NCBI RefSeq assembly: GCF_008369935.1 | Contig: NZ_VTUZ01000067.1 | Coordinates: forward strand, 1-39,762 | Direction: 5' to 3' | Source of the DNA: Paraburkholderia panacisoli | GTDB taxonomy: Bacteria; Pseudomonadota; Gammaproteobacteria; Burkholderiales; Burkholderiaceae | DNA: 39,762 nucleotides | Part shown: one piece after another, positions 15,634 through 23,453 of the stretch | How the letters are laid out: every line of letters starts with the position of its first letter | Numbering within the stretch: the stretch's first letter is position 1 | Notes under the pieces: generated by a model | Seen by the model: the letters and a program-made list of their open reading frames with translations, nothing else | What the model was told of the DNA's origin: nothing | Database searches by the model: none | Program-made: the position numbers and the translations under genes

Positions 15634-17784
15634 TCAGTGATGGGCGGGGCCGTGGCCGCCGCATACCACGAGTGCGTCGAGCGCCAGCACGCGGTCCGGA
15701 TAGGCCACCAGCGGATTAACGTCGATTTCGGTGATTTCGGGGTTCGCGCGCATCTGGTCGGCAATCGCCGCCACGGCCTTCGCGACGGCCCTGGTGTCAA
15801 CGCCTGCCGCGCCGCGCACGCCTTCGAGCATCGCTGCGGCCTTCAGGCGGCCAAGCTCGACCACGATGTCGTCTTCCGACATGTCTGCCGGCACCAGGCG
15901 CACGTCCTTGAGCACTTCGATGAAGATCCCGCCAAGACCCACGAGCACGACCGGACCCCAGTCAGCGTCGCGCTTGGCGCCCACCACGAGCTCCAGACCG
16001 CGCGGGCCCATCGCTTCGACCAGCGCACCGTCGAGCACCAGCTCCGGACGGTGTGACTTCACGCTCGTGTGCAGCTTGTCCCAACCGGCGCGCAGCGCGG
16101 CGGCGTCGGCGAGGCCGACCACCACGCCACCGACGTCGCTCTTGTGCGGCAGTTCGCTCGCCTGAGCCTTGAGCACGACCGGGTAGCCGATTTCATCGGC
16201 GATCTTGAGCGCTTCGTCGAGCGACTTCGCGAGACCGCCCTTCGGCACCGGCAGACCGGCCGCAGCGAGCCAGCCCTTGCCCTGGTATTCGGCGAAGATG
16301 CCGTTCGGCGGCACGGCGCCCGGCAGCGGGATCGCCTTCGGTGCTCCAGCGCGAGCACGCTCGGCACGTGCCAGCGATTCGCCATACGAGGCCACGCGGC
16401 CGCACGCACGCAGCGCGCGATCCGGCGAACGGAAGAACGGCACGCCGCTCGCGGCGATCGATTCCGTGAAGAAATCTTCGAGTTGGTTGTTGTCGCCCAT
16501 CACGGCGAGCACGGCCGGCTTGGTTGCGCGCGCAAGAGCCGGAACGAGGTAATCGGCCTTGTCGCGCTGGGCGATCGACGGGCCGCCCATGATCGAGAGT
16601 ACGAGCGAACCGACGTTCGGATCGGCCAGCATCGTATCGATCAGTTCGCCGATCAGGCCCGGGTTGCGCACGCCGATCGTCGTGTAGTCGAGCGGGTTGT
16701 CGGCCACAGCATAGTCGGGCAGCAGTTCGGTCAGCTTCCTGATGGTCGGCTCCGTCAGGCTCGACAGCGTCAGGCCGATGTCCTCGGCGAAATCGAGCGT
16801 GATGTTCTTGACCGCGCCCGAAGCCGTCATCACCGCCGTACCGGCCGACGGCGGCACCGGGAAGCGCGCCAGAATCGTCGTCGTGTCGAACAGTTCGTCC
16901 AGCGAATCAACGACCACCACGCCTTCGCGCGCCAGCAGCACGCTCGCCGTCGCATGATCGCCTGCCAGTGCGCCGGTGTGCGACTGCGCCGCCTCACGGG
17001 CACGCGCGCTCTTGCCCGGCATCAGCATCACGATCGGCTTGCCGGCCGCGCGTGCTTCGCGTGCGAGCAGCAGGAACGTCTGCGGGCGACGGATCTGCTC
17101 CGCGTACACCGCGATCGCGCTCGTTTGCGAATCGGCGATGAACCAGGCCAGGTAGTCTTCGATACCGAGGCTCGCCTCGTTACCGGTCGAAACGGCCGCC
17201 GTCAGCGGTTGGCCACGGCCCATGAACGCGTCGCGCAGGTTCGCGGCCATCGCGCCGCTCTGCGCCACCACGCCCACGCCACGGCGGCCGCCGAGCGGGT
17301 ATGGCGCCACGGCTTCGAAGGTCACCGGCACGCCGGCCTCGAAGTTCGTGAAGCCCATGCAGTTCGGGCCGATCAACGCAACGCCGCCTTCGGCTGCCAC
17401 ACGCGCCAGTTCTTCCTGCTTCGCGCGGCCTTCGTCACCCGCCTCGGCATAACCCGACGCGAAGATCACGGCGGCGCCGGCCTTCAGCGTACCAAGCGTG
17501 CGCACCGTATCGAGCACGCCCGACTCGGGAATGCACAACACGGCCAGATCGATACCTTCGGGCAGCGCCTCGACGCTGTTCACGCAGAGGCGGCCATTGA
17601 TCTCCTGGCGGCTGCGCGACACGAGGTGGATATCGCCTGCATAACCGAAACGCTCGAGGTTCTGCAGCACGAAATTACCGAAAGCACGCGGATCGGCGGA
17701 TGCACCGACGATCGCGATCGACTTCGGCTTGAGCACCCGCTCGACCGGCTGCACGCCGGCCACATCTATAAGGCTCTTGCTCAT
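15634..17784 (-). CDS. acyl-CoA synthetase, NDP-forming type (acetyl-CoA synthetase ADP-forming fold)
   Basis: This 716-residue protein joins a CoA-binding Rossmann domain (about 15-115, with SIAIVGASADPRAFGNFV), succinyl-CoA-ligase-like domains (GPNCMGF near 145; a phosphohistidine loop QSHTGALAGDH near 275), and a C-terminal ATP-grasp domain (about 490-700, with VVLKAQASELPHKSDVGG). It makes an acyl-CoA from the acid, CoA and ATP, with a phosphohistidine intermediate. It is the first gene of the leftward run, starting at 17784 with a weak AGGTCA signal. Two TGGCATACCA boxes lie 36-80 bases upstream, so it is likely controlled by the divergent GntR regulator. Confidence 0.93.
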   Translation of the reverse strand: MSKSLIDVAGVQPVERVLKPKSIAIVGASADPRAFGNFVLQNLERFGYAGDIHLVSRSRQEINGRLCVNSVEALPEGIDLAVLCIPESGVLDTVRTLGTLKAGAAVIFASGYAEAGDEGRAKQEELARVAAEGGVALIGPNCMGFTNFEAGVPVTFEAVAPYPLGGRRGVGVVAQSGAMAANLRDAFMGRGQPLTAAVSTGNEASLGIEDYLAWFIADSQTSAIAVYAEQIRRPQTFLLLAREARAAGKPIVMLMPGKSARAREAAQSHTGALAGDHATASVLLAREGVVVVDSLDELFDTTTILARFPVPPSAGTAVMTASGAVKNITLDFAEDIGLTLSSLTEPTIRKLTELLPDYAVADNPLDYTTIGVRNPGLIGELIDTMLADPNVGSLVLSIMGGPSIAQRDKADYLVPALARATKPAVLAVMGDNNQLEDFFTESIAASGVPFFRSPDRALRACGRVASYGESLARAERARAGAPKAIPLPGAVPPNGIFAEYQGKGWLAAAGLPVPKGGLAKSLDEALKIADEIGYPVVLKAQASELPHKSDVGGVVVGLADAAALRAGWDKLHTSVKSHRPELVLDGALVEAMGPRGLELVVGAKRDADWGPVVLVGLGGIFIEVLKDVRLVPADMSEDDIVVELGRLKAAAMLEGVRGAAGVDTRAVAKAVAAIADQMRANPEITEIDVNPLVAYPDRVLALDALVVCGGHGPAHH

Positions 17785-17819
17785 CTGATCTGACCTGTGA
17801 TGTTGATTGAATCCGGATG

Positions 17820-17864
17820 TGGCATACCAGACTCCGTTGTGATGTGACACATTCTGGCATACCA
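17820..17864. promoter_or_regulatory. tandem TGGCATACCA operator candidates before the synthetase gene
   Basis: The ten-base word TGGCATACCA occurs at 17820-17829 and again at 17855-17864, 35 bases apart. It is a near-palindrome (TGG-N4-CCA) of the sort bound by FadR-subfamily GntR regulators. The position 36-80 bases upstream of the leftward operon start suggests control by the GntR encoded at 18101. Binding is inference. Confidence 0.65.
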
Positions 17865-18033
17865 CGACGCCATCCTCAATACACCAGACATCAAAAACTC
17901 ACCCTGGTACTTTCCCTACGCAATCGAAGGAAGTCTCTCGCAGTTTGGCCTATCTAATTGAAATATAAAGATTTTATGTGCCACATGGCAGACCTCCGAG
18001 ATGCTGCAACGATCTATAAAGAGAAACATCATA

Positions 18034-18087
18034 TTGCATACCAGAACGACATATTGGTATATTTATACGACCGATCAACATACCAAA
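18034..18087. promoter_or_regulatory. variant operator boxes before the GntR gene
   Basis: Three variants of the same word are seen: TTGCATACCA at 18034-18043, TTGGTATATT at 18055-18064 (other orientation), and AACATACCAA at 18078-18087, ending 13 bases before the regulator start. With the pair at 17820-17864 this makes a five-box divergent control region, which fits autoregulation. Confidence 0.55.
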
Positions 18088-18100
18088 CCCGGGCAACTCA

Positions 18101-18844
18101 ATGAAACTTGCAGTCGACCCCACTCTTGAGCGCAGCGGCGCGCCGGGCGAAGCGCCCGAGGCGCCCGCGCGCGGTAGGGCCAGTCTCGCGAGCGATATTC
18201 GGGCCACCCTGCAGGCCGAAATCGAACAGGGCAAGCTCGCCCCGGGCACACCGATCGACGAGCGTGCGCTCGCGGCGCGGTTCAATGTGTCCCGCACGCC
18301 GGTGCGCGAGGCTCTGCAGCATCTCGTTGCGCGCGATCTGGTGGTGATCTCGCCGCGCCAAGGTATTACCGTGGCGCGTCTGTCGATTGGCAAGGTGCGC
18401 GCCATGCTGGAATACATCGGCGAGCTTGAGACACTGTGCGCGCGTTTCGCCGCACGCCGGGCGAGCGACGAGTTGCGCGAACAACTGGATCGGGCCTTGA
18501 TGGCATGCCAGCAGGCCGCCATAGAAGGCGATACAGACCAGTATGCGATCGCCAACGCGCAGTTCCACGACCTGATTTACGAAGGCTGCCTCAACCGGTA
18601 CCTGGCCGAGCAGATCCGCACGGCGCGCCGCCACTCGGAGCGCTACCGCATGGCCGACCTGCGCAACCGCGGCCAGATCGCGCGTTCGCTGCAAGATCAT
18701 TTCGACATCGCGCGTGCGATCCAGAGCGGCGACGAAGCCAAAGCCGCAGAAGTCATGATGAAACACGTGCCGGCCGGCACCACCGGTTTCTCTGAATTCC
18801 TCGCGGCGGTGCCGCGCCATTTCTTCGATCTGGGCGCGGACTGA
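18101..18844 (+). CDS. GntR-family (FadR/FCD subfamily) transcriptional regulator
   Basis: This 247-residue regulator has a winged-helix domain with DERALAARFNVSRTPVREAL (about residues 53-72) and a C-terminal all-helical FCD ligand domain (about 105-230), whose histidine-rich metal site includes the FHDLIYEG and LQDHFDIARAI segments. FCD proteins usually bind organic acids and are released from DNA by pathway substrates or intermediates. It lies between the leftward and rightward halves of the catabolic cluster and is probably the local regulator. Its C-terminal GFSEFLA motif also occurs in the second GntR protein at 27044, so the two are paralogues. Confidence 0.93.
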   Translation: MKLAVDPTLERSGAPGEAPEAPARGRASLASDIRATLQAEIEQGKLAPGTPIDERALAARFNVSRTPVREALQHLVARDLVVISPRQGITVARLSIGKVRAMLEYIGELETLCARFAARRASDELREQLDRALMACQQAAIEGDTDQYAIANAQFHDLIYEGCLNRYLAEQIRTARRHSERYRMADLRNRGQIARSLQDHFDIARAIQSGDEAKAAEVMMKHVPAGTTGFSEFLAAVPRHFFDLGAD

Positions 18845-18880
18845 CGCGCGCCCTTCACCACCTATAAACACGGAGGACAC

Positions 18881-19258
18881 ATGCCCCAATCCATCGACGT
18901 TCCCGGCCTCGCGCACAAGGTACCGATCCCTGTCGGTTCGCGCGTCGGCAACGTGCTGTGCTCGTCGGCGATTGCGGGCAAGGACCCCGCCGCCGGCAAG
19001 CTTGGCGAGACCCCGGCTGATCAGGTGCGCCTCGCATTTGAAAACCTCAAGCACTTCCTCCATGCGGGCGGCGCCACGCTGGACCACGTGGTGAAGCTTG
19101 CCGTCTACGTCAAGGACGACTCGGTGCGCGAACACATCAACGCGCACTGGCTGGCCTTCTGGCCCGATGCCGCGCATCGCCCGGCGCGCCATGTGACCGT
19201 GCACGATCTGCAGCACGGCATGGTCATCCAGCTCGAAACCCTAGCGGTCATCGCTTGA
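18881..19258 (+). CDS. RidA/YjgF-family protein (enamine/imine deaminase fold)
   Basis: This 125-residue protein has the RidA fold, with VGNVLCSSAIAGKDP, AFENLKHFLHAGGATLDHVVKLAVYV and the late HRPARHVTVHDLQ segment containing the conserved arginine. Members hydrolyse reactive enamines or imines; some, such as 2-aminomuconate deaminase, are dedicated catabolic enzymes. GGAGGAC precedes the ATG, 36 bases after the regulator gene. Its place at the head of a ring-cleavage operon could mean an amino-substituted aromatic intermediate or a general enol/enamine clean-up role. Several usual residues of housekeeping RidA are changed, so a special substrate is plausible. Confidence 0.85.
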   Translation: MPQSIDVPGLAHKVPIPVGSRVGNVLCSSAIAGKDPAAGKLGETPADQVRLAFENLKHFLHAGGATLDHVVKLAVYVKDDSVREHINAHWLAFWPDAAHRPARHVTVHDLQHGMVIQLETLAVIA

Positions 19259-19333
19259 GCGCCACACCAGCGCGCCATACACAAGTTATCGCACTCTTTT
19301 ACTGAACACTCCGAACCCAACTGAGGCTCATCC

Positions 19334-20335
19334 ATGATCATCGATTCCCACGCCCACGTCGTGATGCCCCCGCAAAGCTTCCGCTACATGGCGGAACTCG
19401 TCGGCGGCCGCGCGAACCCGTCGACCACGCCGAACATCCCCGACGAAGCAGTGCGCAAGCAGGCCGAGGAACTCGTGCGCAGCATGGATTCGGTCGGCAC
19501 CGACATCCAGTTCATCTCGCCGCGCCCCTACCTGCAGATGCACTCGGTCAAGCCGGCGCGCGTGACCGAACTGTGGACGCGTCACTGCAACGACCTGATC
19601 AAGCGCTTCGTCGACATGTTCCCGGACCGCTTTCGTGGCGTAGCCGGTCTGCCGCAGTTCATGAACGATTCGCCGGCTGAGCGCTGCGTCGCCGAACTCA
19701 AGCGCTGCGTGAACGAACTCGGCTTCGTCGGCACGCTGCTGAACCCGGACCCGACCGAAGGCGACGGCCCGGCACCGGCTGGCCTCGGCGACCCGTTCTG
19801 GTACCCGCTCTATGACGCGATGACCGAACTCGACGTGCCGGCGCTGATCCACTCGGCAGGCAGCTGCAACCCGCGCGAGTCGTACACACTGAAGTTCATC
19901 AACGAAGAGAACATCGCGGTGATCTCGCTGCTCGAATCGAAGGTGTTCGAGAAGTATCCGAGCCTGAAGATCATCGTCGCGCACGGCGGCGGCGCGATCC
20001 CCTACCAGATGGGCCGCTTCCGTTCGTGGGCCGCGCGCCGCAACAGCCCGCAGACGTTCGACGAGCAGCTCAGGAAGCTCTACTTCGACACCTGCAACTA
20101 CTCGAAGGATTCGATCGAACTGCTGCTCAAGGTCGCCGGCACCGACAACGTGATGTTCGGCACCGAAAAGCCGGGTACAGGCAGCGCGCGCGATCCGATC
20201 TCGGGCCGCGACTACGACGACATGAAGCCGGTTATCGAAAGCATCGAGTGGCTGACCGACGAGCAGCGCAAGAACATCTTCGAATGCAACTGCACGCGTG
20301 TCTACACGCGTGCCTTCCGCAACTACAAGGCCTGA
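19334..20335 (+). CDS. LigJ/ACMSD-type amidohydrolase (4-oxalomesaconate hydratase-like)
   Basis: This 333-residue metal-dependent enzyme begins MIIDSHAHV, with His6 and His8, and adds His173 (ALIHSAG) and His217 (VAHGGGAIPYQMGRFR). At the final metal/catalytic position it reads FGTEKPG (Glu278), as I recall for LigJ, rather than the FGSDYP Asp of the decarboxylase ACMSD. That favours a hydratase acting on 4-oxalomesaconate or a relative. A DYDDMKPVIESIEWL segment also matches LigJ. It could act after the LigB-like dioxygenase and before an RraA-type aldolase. A decaying second copy is at 125-428. Confidence 0.84.
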   Translation: MIIDSHAHVVMPPQSFRYMAELVGGRANPSTTPNIPDEAVRKQAEELVRSMDSVGTDIQFISPRPYLQMHSVKPARVTELWTRHCNDLIKRFVDMFPDRFRGVAGLPQFMNDSPAERCVAELKRCVNELGFVGTLLNPDPTEGDGPAPAGLGDPFWYPLYDAMTELDVPALIHSAGSCNPRESYTLKFINEENIAVISLLESKVFEKYPSLKIIVAHGGGAIPYQMGRFRSWAARRNSPQTFDEQLRKLYFDTCNYSKDSIELLLKVAGTDNVMFGTEKPGTGSARDPISGRDYDDMKPVIESIEWLTDEQRKNIFECNCTRVYTRAFRNYKA

Positions 20336-20366
20336 CGCGCCAGACCCAACTCGGAGAAGACACATC

Positions 20367-21605
20367 ATGGCAATGACTCGTGAGGACAATGAGCTGCTGA
20401 CGCGCGTCGAGAACGGCGCGCCGATGGGCGACATGATCCGCCAGCACTACTGGATTCCGGCCGTGCCGTCAGCGAAGCTCGTGGCCGATGGCGCACCGGT
20501 GCTCGTGCGTCTGCTCGGCACGAACTATGTGGCGTTCCGCGCGACCGACGGCCACGTCGGCATCGTGGACGAACTGTGCCCGCACCGCCGCACGTCGCTG
20601 ATGATGGCGCGTAACGAGAACAACGGCCTGCGCTGCATCTTCCACGGCTGGAAGATGGACGCGACCGGCGCCGTTGTCGAGGCGCCGAATCAGGTCGGCG
20701 ATCAGGCGCAGTTCTGCAAGCGCGTGAAGACCGGCCAGCACCGCGTCGAAGAGCGCGGCGGTCTCATCTGGGTGTGGCTCGGCAAGGGCGAGACCCCGCC
20801 GCGCTTCCCCGAACTGCCGTTCATGGACCTGCCGCCCGAGCACCGCTCGGTCACGAGCGTCGAAGTACCGACGAACTGGGTGCAGGCTGTCGAAGCGTCA
20901 ATGGATTCGTCGCACGTCGGCGTGCTGCACGAATCGACCACGCAGATCACGGCGGGCGGCGGCAACGAGCGCATGATCATGACGAAGGCACTGGCGCCGC
21001 GCTTCGAATTCGAAGACCGCCCGTATGGCTACCGCTATGCGGCCCTGCGCGACATGCCGGACGAGAAGGTCTACGCGCGCGTCAACAACTTCGTGATGCC
21101 GTGGTACGGCATCATCTGTCCGCCTGACGCGAAAGGCCCGACCACGGTGTTCTTCTCGACCCCGGTCGACGACGTGACGCACCGCGCGTGGTTCGTGCAC
21201 TACAACCCGCACCGCCCACTCGGCATGACGATCATGTCGGCCACGCCGGACGTCTGGAACTTCCCGCCGCTGCCGCCGGGCACGCGCGAGGAATCGTTCG
21301 GCCAGAACCGCGACCTGATGAAGCGTGGCCACGCGACGGGCTTCTACCAGCACCTCGGCACGGAAGACTTCGCGATGTTCCTCGGCCAGGGCCCGATCTA
21401 CGACCGCACCCAGGAACAACTGTGCTCGGCCGACGGCGCCGTACTGCGCGTGCGCGCACTACTGCTCAAGGCCGCGCGCGAGTTCATGGCCGGCAAGACG
21501 CCGGCGCTCGCCGACAGCCCGGAACTCGATTACTCGAAGGCCGTCTCTGTGGGCGGCGTGGTCGAGGCCGGCGCCGACTGGCGCACCCTGACCGACGCAA
21601 AGTAA
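20367..21605 (+). CDS. Rieske non-heme iron oxygenase, phthalate 4,5-dioxygenase family
   Basis: This 412-residue oxygenase has a Rieske [2Fe-2S] site with Cys71/His73 (CPHRRTSL) and Cys90/His93 (CIFHGWKMD). The mononuclear iron site has Asp180, His183 and His188 in EASMDSSHVGVLHEST. The layout matches single-component-type oxygenases of the phthalate dioxygenase/vanillate demethylase group, which lack a beta subunit. It starts at the ATG at 20367 behind GGAGAAG. The reductase encoded next supplies electrons. The reaction could be ring dihydroxylation of a phthalate-like acid, or O-demethylation. The nearby dihydroxyphthalate-decarboxylase-like gene favours the first; gallate-type ring cleavage would suit either. 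Confidence 0.92.
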   Translation: MAMTREDNELLTRVENGAPMGDMIRQHYWIPAVPSAKLVADGAPVLVRLLGTNYVAFRATDGHVGIVDELCPHRRTSLMMARNENNGLRCIFHGWKMDATGAVVEAPNQVGDQAQFCKRVKTGQHRVEERGGLIWVWLGKGETPPRFPELPFMDLPPEHRSVTSVEVPTNWVQAVEASMDSSHVGVLHESTTQITAGGGNERMIMTKALAPRFEFEDRPYGYRYAALRDMPDEKVYARVNNFVMPWYGIICPPDAKGPTTVFFSTPVDDVTHRAWFVHYNPHRPLGMTIMSATPDVWNFPPLPPGTREESFGQNRDLMKRGHATGFYQHLGTEDFAMFLGQGPIYDRTQEQLCSADGAVLRVRALLLKAAREFMAGKTPALADSPELDYSKAVSVGGVVEAGADWRTLTDAK

Positions 21606-21615
21606 CACCTACGGA

Positions 21616-22608
21616 ATGACCACCATGCTCGCACCTACTGTCAAGTTGCGTGTCGCGTCGGTTGACGCGCCGACCGCGCTGATCAAGTCCCTCACGCTCG
21701 AAGCCGAGGACGGCGCGCTGCTGCAGGGCTATGAGCCCGGCGCGCATATCCAGGTTCAGATCCCGGCTGCCGACGGCGGTGTGGCGCAATGGCGCTCGTA
21801 TTCGCTGATCAATACCGATCCGCAGATCGATACGCGCGCCGGTGTGCGCGCCTACCATCTCGGCATCCGGCGCGAAGACGAAGGCCGCGGCGGTTCGCGC
21901 TTCATGCACACGCTGCAGGCCGGCGCCACGCTCACGGTGCGAGCACCGGTCAGCCACTTCCCGCTCGCCGCCCCGCCTTCGGTAATCCTGATTGCCGGTG
22001 GTATCGGCATCACGCCGATGGCGGCCATGGCAGCAGAACTGAGCGCACTCAAACGCGATTACTCGCTGCACTTCTCGGGCCGCACGCGCGACGCGCTGCC
22101 GTTTGTCGAAGAGCTGCGCGCGTTCGCGGGCGAGCGCCTCGTGCTGCACACCGACGACGACAGCGCCACACGCCTGTCGATCGACGCGCTGCTCGACGGC
22201 GCCCAGGTCAACCAGCCGATCTATGTGTGCGGCCCGTCCGGCATGATCGACGCGGTGCTCGCGGCGGCACGCGAACGTGGTTGGCACGACTGCGACCTGC
22301 ATTACGAACTGTTCAGCGAAGCTGCGCCGCAGGAAGGCGACACGACCTTTGAAATCGAGCTGAAGTCCTCGGGCAAGGTGCTGACCGTGCCCGCCGACAA
22401 GTCGGTGCTCGACACCCTGCTCGATAACGGCGTCGACGTCATGTACGACTGCCGTGCCGGTTACTGCGGCCTGTGCTCGACGCAAGTCTGCGGCGGCGAG
22501 ATCGACCACCGCGATACCTACCTCTCGGATGGCGACAGGGCCGCCGGCAACGTCATGCAGGTCTGCATCTCGCGCTGCAAGAGCGAGCGCCTCGTGCTCG
22601 ACCTGTAA
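21616..22608 (+). CDS. phthalate dioxygenase reductase-type FMN/[2Fe-2S] oxidoreductase
   Basis: This 330-residue reductase has an FMN-binding barrel (RSYSLIN near residue 60), an NAD(P)H domain (AGGIGITPMAAMAAEL near 130-145 and YVCGPSGMIDAVL near 200), and a C-terminal plant-type ferredoxin with Cys279, Cys284, Cys287 and Cys317. This domain order is diagnostic of the phthalate dioxygenase reductase family. It begins 10 bases after the oxygenase stop and must pass electrons from NAD(P)H to that oxygenase. A second in-frame ATG lies nine bases inside. Confidence 0.94.
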   Translation: MTTMLAPTVKLRVASVDAPTALIKSLTLEAEDGALLQGYEPGAHIQVQIPAADGGVAQWRSYSLINTDPQIDTRAGVRAYHLGIRREDEGRGGSRFMHTLQAGATLTVRAPVSHFPLAAPPSVILIAGGIGITPMAAMAAELSALKRDYSLHFSGRTRDALPFVEELRAFAGERLVLHTDDDSATRLSIDALLDGAQVNQPIYVCGPSGMIDAVLAAARERGWHDCDLHYELFSEAAPQEGDTTFEIELKSSGKVLTVPADKSVLDTLLDNGVDVMYDCRAGYCGLCSTQVCGGEIDHRDTYLSDGDRAAGNVMQVCISRCKSERLVLDL

Positions 22609-22663
22609 CGGGTCGATTAGCGTTACTGAACATCACTAGACAACACATCCAATGGAGCGCCGT

Positions 22664-23446
22664 ATGAGCGAAACTCTGGTTACCTATGAACTCGACGGCG
22701 CAGTGGCGTTGATCGGCCTGAATCGTCCCGAAAAGCGCAACGCGATCAACGAAGACGTGATTTCGCAATTGCGCGACGCGGTCAACCGCGCCAGCGACGA
22801 AGCCATGTGCGGCGTGATCTACGGCCATGGCGGCAACTTCTCGGCCGGCCTCGACCTGCGCGAGGCGCTGTCCCGTGCGACCGGTCAGACGGCGCCTCCG
22901 AAGAAGCGCCGCCGCCACTCCTGGCACGAAGTGTTCGACATGATCGCGCGCGGCCCGATCCCGTTCGTCGCGGCGCTGCACGGCGCCGTGGTGGGCGGGG
23001 GGCTGGAACTGGCGACCGCAGCGCACGTTCGCGTCGGCGACAAGACCTGCTTCTTCGGCCTGCCTGAAGGCCAGCGCGGTATCTTCGTCGGTGGCGGCGG
23101 TACCGTGCGCATCCAGCGCGTGGTCGGCTACACCGTGATGGCCGACATGATGTTGACCGGCCGCCTGCTGAACGCAGAAGAAGGTCAGCGCGAGCACATC
23201 ATCACCTACGTGACGCCCGAAGGCGGCGCGCTTGAGAAGGCGAAGGAAATCGCAGCAAGGATCGCGCAGAACGTGCCCGACACCAACTGGCGCATCACCA
23301 ACCTGCTGCCGCGCGTCAACGATCTCTCGCACGAGGACGGCCTGTTCCTGGAGTACATGAGCTCGAACATGATGCGCTCGCCCGAAACCGCCGCACGTCT
23401 GCAGAATTTCGTGGACGGAAACGCCAAACTCGCCAAGCCGGAGTAA
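22664..23446 (+). CDS. enoyl-CoA hydratase/isomerase-family protein with canonical glutamates
   Basis: This 260-residue crotonase has NRPEKRNAIN at the start, the oxyanion segment GNFSAGLDLRE (about residues 63-73), and both hydratase glutamates: GGGLELATAAH and LPEGQRGIFVGGG. It can therefore be a true hydratase, in contrast to the protein at 6471. A lysine/arginine-rich loop (PPKKRRRHSW, about 90-100) is unusual and may bind CoA phosphate. I chose the ATG at 22664 over 22652 because GGAGCG is then correctly spaced. Together with the next gene it forms the middle of a beta-oxidation cycle. Confidence 0.92.
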   Translation: MSETLVTYELDGAVALIGLNRPEKRNAINEDVISQLRDAVNRASDEAMCGVIYGHGGNFSAGLDLREALSRATGQTAPPKKRRRHSWHEVFDMIARGPIPFVAALHGAVVGGGLELATAAHVRVGDKTCFFGLPEGQRGIFVGGGGTVRIQRVVGYTVMADMMLTGRLLNAEEGQREHIITYVTPEGGALEKAKEIAARIAQNVPDTNWRITNLLPRVNDLSHEDGLFLEYMSSNMMRSPETAARLQNFVDGNAKLAKPE

Positions 23447-23453
23447 TGCAAGG

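Noticed and set aside
16069..17793. A 574-codon open frame on the plus strand opposite the acyl-CoA synthetase gene
   Set aside because: It is rich in Arg, His and Ala, has no domain features or ribosome-binding sequence, and mirrors a well-supported gene. High GC makes such antisense frames common.
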